Assembly (NCBI GenBank): GCA_035295745.1
Contig: DATGIL010000057.1
Coordinates: 62,001 to 126,000 of the forward strand
Direction of reading: 5' to 3'
Length of the DNA stretch: 64,000 bases
Source: JAIQFL01 sp035295745
GTDB lineage: Bacteria; Acidobacteriota; Terriglobia; Bryobacterales; Bryobacteraceae
Positions 32,474 through 42,429 of this stretch are shown here, one piece after another. The translations under genes were made by a program, and so were the position numbers. The notes below the pieces were generated by a model. It made no database searches, had not been told where the DNA came from, and was given only the letters and a program-made list of their open reading frames with translations. How positions within the stretch are numbered: position 1 is the stretch's first letter; the number at the start of each line of letters is the position of its first letter.

Positions 32474-32539
32474 ATGTTGTGAATATTTACTACACTTTCG
32501 ACAAGAAGTCTGCTAAAAAGGATTTGAGGGTCTTATTGT

Positions 32540-33283
32540 ATGTCTAGAGCAATTCTGTACGACAGCACCCTCTGCATCGGTTGCAAGGCTTGTGAAGGAG
32601 CTTGCGCGGCTCGTTGGGGTCTACCCTACGACGACAAAATTGCTGCTGAAGAGAAGATCTCGGCTCACAAGCTCACCGCCATCGAAACACATGGCGACAA
32701 GTTCAGCCGGCGGCTGTGCATGAATTGCGCCCAGCCGGCATGCGCCTCGGTATGCCCCGTGGGCGCATTGCAGAAAACTACGCTGGGACCGGTGGTCTAT
32801 GACGCCGCAAAGTGTATGGGATGCCGCTACTGCATGCAGGCATGCCCGTTCCAGGTGCCGTCGTACGAATGGGCGAACCGTTTGCCCCGCATGCGCAAAT
32901 GCGACATGTGCTTTGAGCGGCAGAGCCAGGGTCAGATTACAGCCTGTGCGGAAGCCTGCCCGGTGGGCGCTACCAAGAATGGCGACCGGGATGAGCTGGT
33001 GGCCGAGGCGCAGCAGAGGATCGCGCAAAAGCCCGAGCAGTATTACAACCGGATTTATGGCCTGAAAGAGGTGGGCGGCACGTCGGTGCTGTACCTTTCC
33101 GCAGTTCCGTTCGAACAGATCGGCCTGCGCACGAATGTGCCGCAGGAGCCGCTGCCCGAGACTACCTGGCGCGTGTTGGAACTGGTTCCCGACGTGGTTT
33201 CCACCGGTTCCGTGCTGCTGGGCGGGATCTGGTGGATTACCAACCGGCGTGCCGAAGTCGCGCGGAAGGAAGGGAGACGGTAA
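32540..33283 (+). CDS. four-cluster ferredoxin subunit of an NrfD-type complex
   Basis: 247 residues of the DmsB/NrfC/HybA type. Four Cys groups bind [4Fe-4S] clusters: CIGCKACEGAC (12-22), CMNCAQPACASVCPVGA, CMGCRYCMQACPF and CDMCFE with CAEACPVGA. There is no Tat signal, unlike periplasmic relatives. A C-terminal hydrophobic stretch (VVSTGSVLLGGIWWI, about 220-236) could anchor it to the inner face of the membrane. It should carry electrons between a soluble partner and the NrfD-like subunit encoded next, whose start overlaps its stop by one base (TAATG). Confidence 0.88.
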   Translation: MSRAILYDSTLCIGCKACEGACAARWGLPYDDKIAAEEKISAHKLTAIETHGDKFSRRLCMNCAQPACASVCPVGALQKTTLGPVVYDAAKCMGCRYCMQACPFQVPSYEWANRLPRMRKCDMCFERQSQGQITACAEACPVGATKNGDRDELVAEAQQRIAQKPEQYYNRIYGLKEVGGTSVLYLSAVPFEQIGLRTNVPQEPLPETTWRVLELVPDVVSTGSVLLGGIWWITNRRAEVARKEGRR

Positions 33284-34452
33284 TGGCTGCGAAACTTCCA
33301 AGAATTACGGTCTGGCGCGTCATTTTCGCAGTCATCCTGCTGGCGGGACTATACGCCACTTATTTGCGCGTGTTCTATGGTTTGGGAGGTTCCACCAACC
33401 TGAGCGACCAATTCCCGTGGGGAATCTGGATCGCGTTTGACGTGATGTGCGGAGTCGGCCTGGCGGCGGGCGGATTCACCCTGGTGGCGATCGTTCACAT
33501 CTTCCGCATCGAGCGCTACCACCCGGTCTTGAGGCCGGCCATCCTGACGGCATTCCTCGGGTACTCGCTGGTAGTGGTCGGTTTGCTCTACGACCTCGGA
33601 CGTCCCGACCGTCTCTGGCATCCGCTGGTGATGTGGAACCCGCATTCGGTCATGTTCGAAGTGGCCTGGTGTGTCACGTTGTACACCACCGTGCTGTTCC
33701 TCGAATTCCTTCCGGTGGTATTCGAGAAGTTCGGCCTGCACAAGCCGCTCGCCTGGATCCATCGCATCTCGGTGCCCTTGATGATCCTCGGCGTGCTGCT
33801 GTCGACGCTGCATCAGAGTTCGCTGGGCACCCTCTTCCTGATCGTTCCGGAGAAACTCTATCCGCTGTGGTATACGCCGATCCTTCCTCTCCTGTTTTAT
33901 GTCTCGGCGATCGCCGTCGGGCTGGCGATGACCATCTTCGAATCGTGGCACAGCAGTCGGGCCTTCGGCCGTGCCCTGGAACTGCCGCTGCTCGCCAGCC
34001 TGGCGCGGGTTCTCGCCGTGGTGATGAGCGTGTACCTGTGGATCCGGTTCCTGGACTTGAGTCATCGCCACGTTTTTGGATTGCTTTCGCAGAACCGCAT
34101 CGAAACCTGGCTGTTCGGCCTTGAAATCGCCTTGATGGCGGTCCCCACGGTCCTGCTGTATCAATCGAAGATCCGACTCCGGCCGGGTGCCCTGTATGCC
34201 TGCGCGGTCATGGTGGTCTTCGGCTTTATTGCCAACCGGTTGAACGTCGGAACTACCGGCCTGGAGGCCGGTTCGGGGACCCACTACATACCCAAATGGA
34301 GCGAGGTGGCGATCACCCTCTCCATCGTGGCCGCCGGATTTGCGATATTCCGCCTGATCGCTCAGTACTTCCCCATCTTCGAGGAGGCGTCGCATGAAGC
34401 GGCGCTAGGCGAGGTGGAGGAACGCAGAGAGGATACCGTCACGGTGGGATGA
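33283..34452 (+). CDS. NrfD/HybB-like quinone-interacting membrane subunit
   Basis: 389 residues with about ten hydrophobic helices and FPWGIWIAFDVMCGVGLAAG, the typical N-terminal signature of polysulfide-reductase NrfD proteins. LYDLGRPDRLWHPLVMWNPH and LSTLHQSSLGTLFLI are also characteristic. I chose the start at 33283 because the GGAAGGGAG box precedes it. It should exchange electrons with the quinone pool and pair with the preceding ferredoxin. No catalytic molybdoenzyme or cytochrome subunit is encoded alongside, so the electron donor or acceptor is missing from the operon. Confidence 0.9.
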   Translation: MAAKLPRITVWRVIFAVILLAGLYATYLRVFYGLGGSTNLSDQFPWGIWIAFDVMCGVGLAAGGFTLVAIVHIFRIERYHPVLRPAILTAFLGYSLVVVGLLYDLGRPDRLWHPLVMWNPHSVMFEVAWCVTLYTTVLFLEFLPVVFEKFGLHKPLAWIHRISVPLMILGVLLSTLHQSSLGTLFLIVPEKLYPLWYTPILPLLFYVSAIAVGLAMTIFESWHSSRAFGRALELPLLASLARVLAVVMSVYLWIRFLDLSHRHVFGLLSQNRIETWLFGLEIALMAVPTVLLYQSKIRLRPGALYACAVMVVFGFIANRLNVGTTGLEAGSGTHYIPKWSEVAITLSIVAAGFAIFRLIAQYFPIFEEASHEAALGEVEERREDTVTVG

Positions 34453-36122
34453 AGCTGCTCAGTTCAATTCGAATGGGGCTCGCCGCCAAGCTCGCGATCT
34501 GCGTGATCGCGAGCACAGCGGCATTTTTCGCCTTGTTCGGCTATCTGAATCTGGGCATGGAGCGCCGCAATTCGCAGGACCTCGTGGAGCAGGCGGCGTA
34601 CCGCGTCACCGATGTGATCGTCCGCAGCACGCATTACGAGATGCTGCATAACGATCGCGATGCGCTTTACAACATTATTCAGGAGTTGGGCACCGAGCCG
34701 GGCATTCAGCGCATTCGGATCTACAACAAGGACGGGCTGATTTCGTACGCGAGCGACGGGCAGGAGGTGCAGACCGCCGTCGATAAGAGCGCGGAAGGGT
34801 GCGTCGGATGTCATGGCCAGTCGGACCCGCTGAAGACTCTGACCCGCCCGGTACAGGCCCGCTATTTCGCCGACCGGCAAGGGCATCGGGTGCTCGGAGT
34901 CATGCGGCCCATCGACAACGCGCCCGAGTGCTCCAATGCTGCCTGCCATGTCCATCAGGCGAGCCAGCGCATTCTGGGCGTGATCGACGCCAACCTCTCC
35001 CTGGCCACTGTCGATGCCCAGCTCGCGCAGCATCAGGCCAATCTCAAGTGGTTCCTGGTGAGTGCCATCCTGTTCGGCTGCCTGGCAGCCATCCTGTTCA
35101 TGTGGATAGTGGTATACCGGCCCGTGAAGAAGCTCATCAACGGCACGCATCGTGTCGCGGCCGGCGATCTGGACTACCGGCTGCCCGCGGGATCGGGAGA
35201 CGAGCTCGGCGACCTGGCCGATTCTTTCAATAAGATGACCGCGCAAGTAGCCGGAGTGCAGGCCCATATCGAAGAGGAGGTCCGGCGGAAGACCGCCGAA
35301 CTGGAGCGCGTCCACAAGACCCTGCTCAGCTCCGAGAAGATGGCATCGATCGGCAAGCTGGCGGCTACGGTGGCCCATGAGATCAATAACCCGCTGTTCG
35401 GCATTCTCACCTATGCCCGGCTGGTGATCCGGGAGCTGCAAAAGCACGAGATCCCCGGCCGCGCCGAGATCCTCGAGGAGCTCGAGACCATCGAGCGCGA
35501 GAGCCGGCGATGCGGCGATCTGGTCAAGAATCTCCTCACGTTCTCGCGTCAGGCGCCGAGCATTCGCCAACCCAACGACTTGAACACGGTGGTGCATCGG
35601 GCGGTGTTGCTGGTCAAACACAAGCTCGAAATGCAGAGCATCCAGCTCGAGGAGTCACTGACTGAAGGTCTGCCGCTCGTGAATTGCGACGCCAATCAGA
35701 TTCAGCAGGTGATCGTGGTGCTCATGGTGAACGCCTCGGAAGCCATGCCAAAAGGCGGCACGCTCGAGGTCTCCACCCGCTTCGACGCGGACAAGGAACT
35801 GGCCTCCGTTTTCGTAAAGGACACCGGATCCGGCATTCCCGCGGACGTTTTGCCGCGGATCTTCGATCCATTCTTCACCACTAAGGAGGACCAGAACCGA
35901 ACCGGTTTGGGCCTCGCGGTGGCGCACAGCATCGTGGAACAACACGCGGGGGACATCTCGGTGCAATCCACTTCCGGTGAAGGAACAGAATTCCAGGTAA
36001 CTTTACCCGTAACTCAAACAGAGATTCCAGCTGGCGCAGGTGTGGGAAGTGGAAGCACGATTTCAAAAATCGATCGCGGTCCCAGTCCCCAACCCTCAAT
36101 CCCTGCTTTCAGGAGGACGTAA
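34449..36122 (+). CDS. histidine kinase with periplasmic c-type heme motifs
   Basis: 557 residues. TM1 is about 11-32 and TM2 (WFLVSAILFGCLAAILFMWI) 201-220. The loop between them has CVGCH (118-122) and CSNAACH (161-167), a CxxCH and a CxxxxCH, both expected to bind covalent heme in the periplasm. HAMP (about 222-275) and a coiled coil follow. HisKA has its His at 310 (TVAHEINNPLFGILTYARL). The ATPase has NASEAMPKGG, DTGSGIPAD and RTGLGLAVAHSIVEQ. It overlaps the NrfD gene by four bases and the activator gene by one, so it forms the sensor of the same unit. It probably reads redox state or a gas. Confidence 0.9.
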   Translation: MKLLSSIRMGLAAKLAICVIASTAAFFALFGYLNLGMERRNSQDLVEQAAYRVTDVIVRSTHYEMLHNDRDALYNIIQELGTEPGIQRIRIYNKDGLISYASDGQEVQTAVDKSAEGCVGCHGQSDPLKTLTRPVQARYFADRQGHRVLGVMRPIDNAPECSNAACHVHQASQRILGVIDANLSLATVDAQLAQHQANLKWFLVSAILFGCLAAILFMWIVVYRPVKKLINGTHRVAAGDLDYRLPAGSGDELGDLADSFNKMTAQVAGVQAHIEEEVRRKTAELERVHKTLLSSEKMASIGKLAATVAHEINNPLFGILTYARLVIRELQKHEIPGRAEILEELETIERESRRCGDLVKNLLTFSRQAPSIRQPNDLNTVVHRAVLLVKHKLEMQSIQLEESLTEGLPLVNCDANQIQQVIVVLMVNASEAMPKGGTLEVSTRFDADKELASVFVKDTGSGIPADVLPRIFDPFFTTKEDQNRTGLGLAVAHSIVEQHAGDISVQSTSGEGTEFQVTLPVTQTEIPAGAGVGSGSTISKIDRGPSPQPSIPAFRRT

Positions 36123-37486
36123 TGGCAACCGTGACAGAGCCCATGTCATCGATCAAGACTAAAGGCCGAATACTCATCGTCGACGACGAATTAGTCGTAC
36201 GTGACTCGCTCGGAAAATGGTTCACCAGCGAAGGCTACACGGCGAAGCCGGCGTGCAGCGGTCGGGAAGCGCTGGAGTTCATCCAGCACGCGGAGTTCGA
36301 TCTCGCGCTGATCGACATCAAGATGCCCGGTATGGACGGCATGGAGCTGCAGATGCGTCTGCGCGAAGCCGATCCCGACTTGACAATCATCTTCATGACG
36401 GGCTACGCATCGGTGGACACTGCGGTGCAGGCCCTCAAGCACGGCGCTTACGACTACATAACGAAACCGGTGGATCCGGACGAACTGTCCCACCTTGTGG
36501 CCAATGCCCTGGAGCACAAGCGGGCGAGGCGTGAGGTCGTGCGCCTGCGCGAGAACCTGCAGGAAGTTGCTCCGAGCCTGGAACTGATCGGTAAGAGTCC
36601 GGCCATGCACAAGGTGACGGAGCTGATCGAGATGGTGGCGTCCACCGAGGCCACCGTGCTCATCACCGGAGAAAGCGGCACAGGCAAGGAAGTCGTGGCG
36701 CGAGCCATCCACATGGGCGGCCCGAGGCGCTTCATGCCCATGGTTACGATTCATTGCGGCGCGCTCACCGAGACGCTGCTCGAAAGCGAGCTGTTCGGGC
36801 ACGAAAAAGGAGCCTTCACGGGAGCGCAGTATCGCAAGAAGGGCAAGTTCGAGGTGGCCGATGGCGGCACGGTTTTTCTCGATGAAATCAGCGACATCAG
36901 CCTAAGGACGCAGACAGACCTGCTGCGGGTCCTGCAGGAGAAGGAGATTGTTCGCGTCGGCGGTAACCAGCAGATCAAGGTGGATTTCCGCTGTATCGCG
37001 GCGACCAACAAGAACCTGGAAGCGTTGGTCAAGGCGGGATCGTTCCGTCCCGATCTCTACTATCGGCTGCACGTCTTCTGCATCGATCTGCCGCCGCTGC
37101 GCGACCGCCGCGAGGACATACCGCTGCTGGTCAACCACTTCCTGAACAAATTCTGCATGGCCACCAGCCGGTCGATGCCGTCCCTTTCTCCGGAAGCTCT
37201 GGAAGTGCTCATGACCCATGACTGGCCGGGCAACGTCCGCGAACTGGAAAACGCTGTAGAACGGGCCTTGGTGGTCGGTCGCGGTCCGGAGATTCGTCCC
37301 GCCGACTTCTCGTTCCAATTCCAGGCGGATGAACCCAAGGGCGGCAAGACCCTGGACGACGTGGAGCGGGCGCACATCGAGCGAATCCTGCGCGAGACGC
37401 AGCATAACCTGTCGCGCGCTGCCCGCATTCTCGACATCGACCGCACCACGTTGTACAACAAACTGCGCCGCTACGGTCTGCGGTGA
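36122..37486 (+). CDS. NtrC-family sigma-54-dependent response regulator
   Basis: 454 residues with three domains. The receiver (about 15-130) has DD at 21-22, the phosphoacceptor Asp at about 65 (LIDIKMPGMDG) and Lys in YITKPVDP. The AAA+ domain has Walker A GESGTGKEVVARAIH, the sigma-54 contact loop EKGAFTGAQYRKKG and Walker B GGTVFLDEISD. The C-terminal Fis-type HTH is HNLSRAARILDIDRTTLYNK. It is the cognate partner of the heme kinase, whose stop it overlaps by one base. It probably activates the sigma-54-like promoter at the head of this operon, among others. Confidence 0.93.
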   Translation: MATVTEPMSSIKTKGRILIVDDELVVRDSLGKWFTSEGYTAKPACSGREALEFIQHAEFDLALIDIKMPGMDGMELQMRLREADPDLTIIFMTGYASVDTAVQALKHGAYDYITKPVDPDELSHLVANALEHKRARREVVRLRENLQEVAPSLELIGKSPAMHKVTELIEMVASTEATVLITGESGTGKEVVARAIHMGGPRRFMPMVTIHCGALTETLLESELFGHEKGAFTGAQYRKKGKFEVADGGTVFLDEISDISLRTQTDLLRVLQEKEIVRVGGNQQIKVDFRCIAATNKNLEALVKAGSFRPDLYYRLHVFCIDLPPLRDRREDIPLLVNHFLNKFCMATSRSMPSLSPEALEVLMTHDWPGNVRELENAVERALVVGRGPEIRPADFSFQFQADEPKGGKTLDDVERAHIERILRETQHNLSRAARILDIDRTTLYNKLRRYGLR

Positions 37487-38025
37487 AACCGATCCACCTG
37501 ATCCCGCTCACCAGCGTCAATGGTGAGATGGGGCTCAATCGGCTGGAGAACCTGGCTGCCACACTGGCCCGCACGTTTCGAACGCCCTGCCGCATCCGGC
37601 CGGAGACGTTCGACATTGCATTTGCCCTGGATGGGCGCCGCCAGCAGTATTATTCGACGGCGATCATCCAGCGTCTGGAGCGGGAAAGCGATCCGGATGC
37701 GCGCGTGCTCGGAGTGACGGCGTGCGATCTGTATGTGCCCGTTCTGACCTTCGTATTCGGTGAAGCCCAACTGGACGGCAATTGCGCGGTGGTGTCGGCA
37801 GCGCGGCTGTTCGAGGAGTTTTACGGCTTGCCGGGCAGCGAGGAGTTGTTCCGGCAGCGGCTCCTGAAGGAGGCGGCTCACGAGCTAGGCCACACTTTCG
37901 GACTGCGTCATTGTGCGGACTGGCGCTGTGTGATGGCATCGAGCCACGCGGTCGAACGGCTGGATGTGAAAGGCGTGGATTTCTGCCGCTCCTGCCGCAG
38001 AGTCATCGTACAGACGGCGTGGTAA
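37483..38025 (+). CDS. amzA: archaemetzincin-type zinc metalloprotease
   Basis: 180 residues from a GTG start that overlaps the activator stop by four bases. The family signature is complete: HELGHTFGLRHC (HExxHxxGxxH plus Cys), C four residues later, the Met-turn VM, then about 16 residues to CRSC. These bind a catalytic and a structural zinc. No signal peptide is seen, so it is cytosolic. Archaemetzincins are rare in most bacteria and their substrates are unknown. Translational coupling to a heme-sensing two-component system is unusual and suggests stress-linked proteolysis. Confidence 0.9.
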   Translation: MKPIHLIPLTSVNGEMGLNRLENLAATLARTFRTPCRIRPETFDIAFALDGRRQQYYSTAIIQRLERESDPDARVLGVTACDLYVPVLTFVFGEAQLDGNCAVVSAARLFEEFYGLPGSEELFRQRLLKEAAHELGHTFGLRHCADWRCVMASSHAVERLDVKGVDFCRSCRRVIVQTAW

Positions 38026-38612
38026 ACAATGCTCCGCGGATAGACCCCCAAATTGAAACCCATCGACGGCGGCCAGTTCTGGTGGCACCAAGTCATCGCC
38101 GATCACTGGCCCATCACGACTGCAAGCTTCCAGTGGGGACATGCGAATGTTGCTGAGAATCTGGTGATTGGCGAGCACGTTGCGCCGGCGCGCGAGATCG
38201 AACGGGTGATGGCACACGAACAAGGGCGGCGGTGGCTGGCAGGATTTGGGAGATCAATCATCTGACACTGTCGGGATTGCGGTAGATCATCCGCAAAACA
38301 ACTGGCGCAAGCATCGTGCCCGGGACGGCCCTGGTGCGCAAGCAGATTCGGGAATTTCGGAGGCAGCGTCGAAAACGCCCTGCAGTCAGACTCGGTGGAC
38401 GCGCGAAAAGCGTCGACATGAGTGTCGACGCGGCAAACAGGAGTGTTTGCGCCACGGCTGCGCGCGCAGATCTTCATAGCGCGTGCGCACCCCGGAGTCC
38501 CGGAGTCTGATTCTAAATCGTCTCCAGTTTCGCTGCGCTATAATGGCCAAATCGCCAATTTTCGGTCGCCAGACCGGGCAGGTGGGGTGTTCCCTGGCGG
38601 CCCGGAGGATTG
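38026..38612. other. intergenic region with a repeat copy
   Basis: Nearly 600 bases between the archaemetzincin and nitrilase genes. A 70-codon frame at 38053-38265 has no ribosome-binding site or recognisable content. The hairpin repeat occupies 38366-38455. The promoter of the pyrimidine operon should lie in the last 100 bases, but I cannot point to clear -35 and -10 boxes. Confidence 0.4.
38366..38455 (+). repeat. hairpin repeat family, copy 4
   Basis: This is a well-preserved right-hand half: CGTCGACA, loop TGAG, TGTCGACG, followed by GCGGCAAACAGGAGTGTTTG and GCGCCAC, which together form two consecutive stems. Similarity to copy 3 extends left (CTGCAGTCA region) and similarity to copy 1 extends right to about 38480. 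On the minus strand it yields a spurious reading frame starting MAQTLLFAASTL. Confidence 0.8.
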
Positions 38613-39482
38613 ATGTCTCGCATTGTTCGTTGCTCCTTGATTCAGGCGTCCAACGCAGCGCCCCCCGACGCCTCGCTCGAATCCACCAAAAAAGCCATGC
38701 TCGACAAACACGTTGGGTACATCGAGCAAGCCGCGCGCGCCGGCGCGCAGTTGGTCTGTCTGCAGGAGATCTTCTACGGTCCCTACTTCTGCGCCGAGCA
38801 GGTGACTCGCTGGTACGATTTCACCGAACCGATCCCTGACGGACCCACCATCCGCCTGATGCAAGATCTGGCCCGCGAGCACCACATCGCCCTCATCGTC
38901 CCCATTTATGAGGTGGAACAGGAAGGCCTGTACTACAACACCGCCGCCGTGATCCAAAACGACGGAACGTATCTCGGAAAGTATCGCAAGACGCACATCC
39001 CCCATGTGGCCCCGGGCTTTTGGGAGAAGTTCTATTTCCGGCCCGGCAATCTAGGATATCCGGTGTTCGATCTCGGCTTCGCCAAAATCGGCGTCTACAT
39101 CTGCTACGACCGCCACTTTCCAGAGGGCGCCCGCGCATTGGGGCTCAACGGCGCAGAAATCATCTTCAATCCCTCGGCAACCGTGGCCGGCCTGAGCGAG
39201 TATCTCTGGAAGCTCGAACAGCCCGCGCACGCGGTGGCGAACGGATACTTTGTGGGCGCGATCAACCGCGTAGGCGTCGAAGCGCCGTGGAATATCGGCG
39301 AGTTCTACGGCTCCAGCTACTTCTGCGATCCGCGCGGGCAGATCTTCGCGCAGGCGTCGCGCGACCGGGACGAGGTGCTCACCGCGGACCTCGATCTCGA
39401 TAAGATTGCCGAGGTTCGGAAGACCTGGCAGTTCTTCCGGGACCGCCGTCCCGATATGTACGAGTCGTTAGTAAAGGCATAG
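38613..39482 (+). CDS. beta-ureidopropionase-like carbon-nitrogen hydrolase
   Basis: 289 residues from ATG at 38613, four bases after GGAGG. It belongs to the nitrilase superfamily, with Glu in CLQEIFYGPYF, Lys in KYRKTHIPHV and Cys in GVYICYDRHFPEGAR forming the triad. The length and these contexts fit N-carbamoyl-beta-alanine or N-carbamoylputrescine amidohydrolases. It heads a run of pyrimidine catabolic genes, so cleavage of N-carbamoyl-beta-alanine (or the aminoisobutyrate analogue) to the amino acid, ammonia and CO2 is the best assignment. It is cytosolic. Confidence 0.9.
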   Translation: MSRIVRCSLIQASNAAPPDASLESTKKAMLDKHVGYIEQAARAGAQLVCLQEIFYGPYFCAEQVTRWYDFTEPIPDGPTIRLMQDLAREHHIALIVPIYEVEQEGLYYNTAAVIQNDGTYLGKYRKTHIPHVAPGFWEKFYFRPGNLGYPVFDLGFAKIGVYICYDRHFPEGARALGLNGAEIIFNPSATVAGLSEYLWKLEQPAHAVANGYFVGAINRVGVEAPWNIGEFYGSSYFCDPRGQIFAQASRDRDEVLTADLDLDKIAEVRKTWQFFRDRRPDMYESLVKA

Positions 39483-39490
39483 GCACCCCC

Positions 39491-40797
<1,307 letters not shown>

Positions 40798-40801
<4 letters not shown>

Positions 40802-42153
40802 GTTTTCCGCCGATTCCGCACAACCTGGAACGATTTCCGGAACTACACCCGCCGTTCGATTCGCAATCCGCCATCGCCGAAGCTAACCGCTGTCTCTTTT
40901 GTTTCGACGCGCCATGCGCGGCAGCTTGTCCGACCCACATCGACGTGCCTCGATTCATCAAAAAGATTTCGAGCGGCAACCTGCGCGGCTCCGCTCTCAC
41001 GATTCTGGATGCCAACATTTTGGGCTTGAGTTGTTCGCGGGTGTGCCCGGTGGATGTGCTCTGCGAAGGCTCCTGCGTGATGCATCGGTACAACAAGAAT
41101 CCCATCGAAATCGGCCGCCTGCAGCGGTACGCGATGGACCACTTTTATGCGCGCGGAGCGGCTATCCCGGGTCGCCCACAGCCGGCGAAAGCAGGAACTA
41201 CAGTGGCGTGTATCGGCGGAGGGCCGGCCTCGCTGGCGTGCGCCGCGGAATTGCGGAGCCATGGTTACGCCGTCACCATCTTCGACAACCGGCCGCTGCC
41301 CGGCGGGCTGAACACCTACGGTGTCGCGGAGTACAAACTGCGCGCCGCGGACAGCCTGCGCGAAGTGGAACTGGTGCGCTCGATGGGGGTGGAGTTCCGG
41401 CAGTCCGCGATCGGCACGGGGGAGCCGGACTCGATTCCGATGGAAGAGATCGAGCGCCAATTCTCATTTGTCTTCATCGGCGTGGGATTGGGGGCCATGG
41501 AGCGGCTCGGCATCCCCGGAGAGAGTCTCCGCGGCGTGATCGACGCGTTGCGCTTCATCGAACGGTACAAGACGTCGCCGGATTTCGCCGTCGGCCGGCG
41601 CGTGATTGTGATCGGCGGAGGGAATACAGCGATCGATGCGGCGAATGCGGCGAAACGGCTCGGCGCGGAGGAGGTCCATCTCTTCTACCGGCGTACCGAA
41701 AGGGAGATGCCGGCATTCTCCTTTGAATACGACCATTCGAAAATTGAAGGAGTGCGGTTCCATTGGCTCGCGCAGCCGGTGGAGATCCTCGAGAACGATG
41801 GGCGCGTAGCGGGCGTGAAGTTCGTGGAGACGCGGCTGGCGGAGCCTGATGCGAGCGGAAGGCGCAACGCGGCGCCGGTGGCGGGGTCGTACTTTGAGTG
41901 CGCGTGTGACATGGTGATTCCAGCGCTGGGGCAGTCCCGCTTCATGGGGATGCTGCACGATACCTGCGGCATCGAGTTGAAGGGTGGCTCGATCGCCGTG
42001 GACAGACCAACGGGGCGGACGACCAATCCCCGGTACTATGCGGGCGGCGATTGCGTGAACGGCGGCCGGGAAGTGGTGGACGCAGTGGCCGACGGCAAAC
42101 GGGCGGCATTGGCGATCGTGGCGAAAGCCAAGGCAGAGGCGACCCATGGATAG
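40798..42153 (+). CDS. preT: dihydropyrimidine dehydrogenase, NAD(P)H/FAD subunit (PreT-like)
   Basis: 451 residues of the glutamate-synthase small-subunit type. The N-terminal part binds two [4Fe-4S] clusters (CLFCFDAPCAAACPTHID, CSRVCPVDVLCEGSC). The FAD site is TVACIGGGPASLACAAELRS and the NAD(P)H site VIVIGGGNTAIDAANAAKR. The C-terminal FAD contact is YYAGGDCVNGGREVVDAVAD. It should pass electrons to or from the PreA-like catalytic subunit. The PreA gene follows after a 276-base gap that contains a mobile-like repeat. Confidence 0.9.
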
Positions 42154-42173
42154 GCGTGGCGCAAACACCCTTG

Positions 42174-42290
42174 AAGGCAGGGGTTGGGGGGTAGGGGTTG
42201 GGGGTTCGCGGCGTGTCACCGTAGCCGAGCCTTTCTGCCTGGCGAACGCGCCGCTTTCATCGGCGGCGAAGCAGCCCAAGACTACCCTTG
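42174..42290. mobile_element. small insert with 7-base direct repeats inside the repeat element
   Basis: ACCCTTG occurs at 42167-42173 and again at 42284-42290, bracketing sequence that is absent from copy 2 at the same point. This is the footprint of a small insertion with target duplication, or of a replication-slippage event. The insert holds no reading frame and begins with a G-rich tract. Confidence 0.5.
42180..42204 (+). other. G-quadruplex motif
   Basis: Four G-runs of 4, 6, 4 and 5 bases are separated by only two bases each (TT, TA, TT). This meets the strict pattern for a stable intramolecular G-quadruplex in the coding-strand DNA and in the preT-preA mRNA. It is the densest G tract in the window. 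Confidence 0.7.
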
Positions 42291-42429
42291 TTTGCCCTCT
42301 CGACACTCAGGTCGAGACTTTGCGCGCGTCTACAGAGTCGGGCTTGGTGGGTACCCGAAAAAGCGTCGAGAGAAGTCTCGACGCGGCAAACAGGAGTGTT
42401 TGCGCCACACACAAACAGGAGGCCGAATC

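Larger units (their letters stand above)
42156..42408. repeat. hairpin repeat family, full-length copy 5, interrupted
   Basis: Left end GTGGCGCAAACAC and right end GAGTGTTTGCGCCAC are inverted repeats as in copy 2. The right hairpin is CGTCGAGA, loop GAAG, TCTCGACG; the left hairpin TCTCGAC...GTCGAGA also survives. The left end is split by a 117-base insert. The element sits between two genes of one operon (preT and preA), and its transcript would fold into several stems. Confidence 0.8.

Noticed and set aside
33349..35621. Long minus-strand frames opposite NrfD and the heme kinase
   Set aside because: Antisense shadows; the plus-strand genes are fully supported and mutually overlapping.
38258..38455. 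Minus-strand frame starting MAQTLLFAASTL and similar frames at 17001-17498 and 42307-42581
   Set aside because: They arise from the hairpin repeat itself and recur only because the repeat does.
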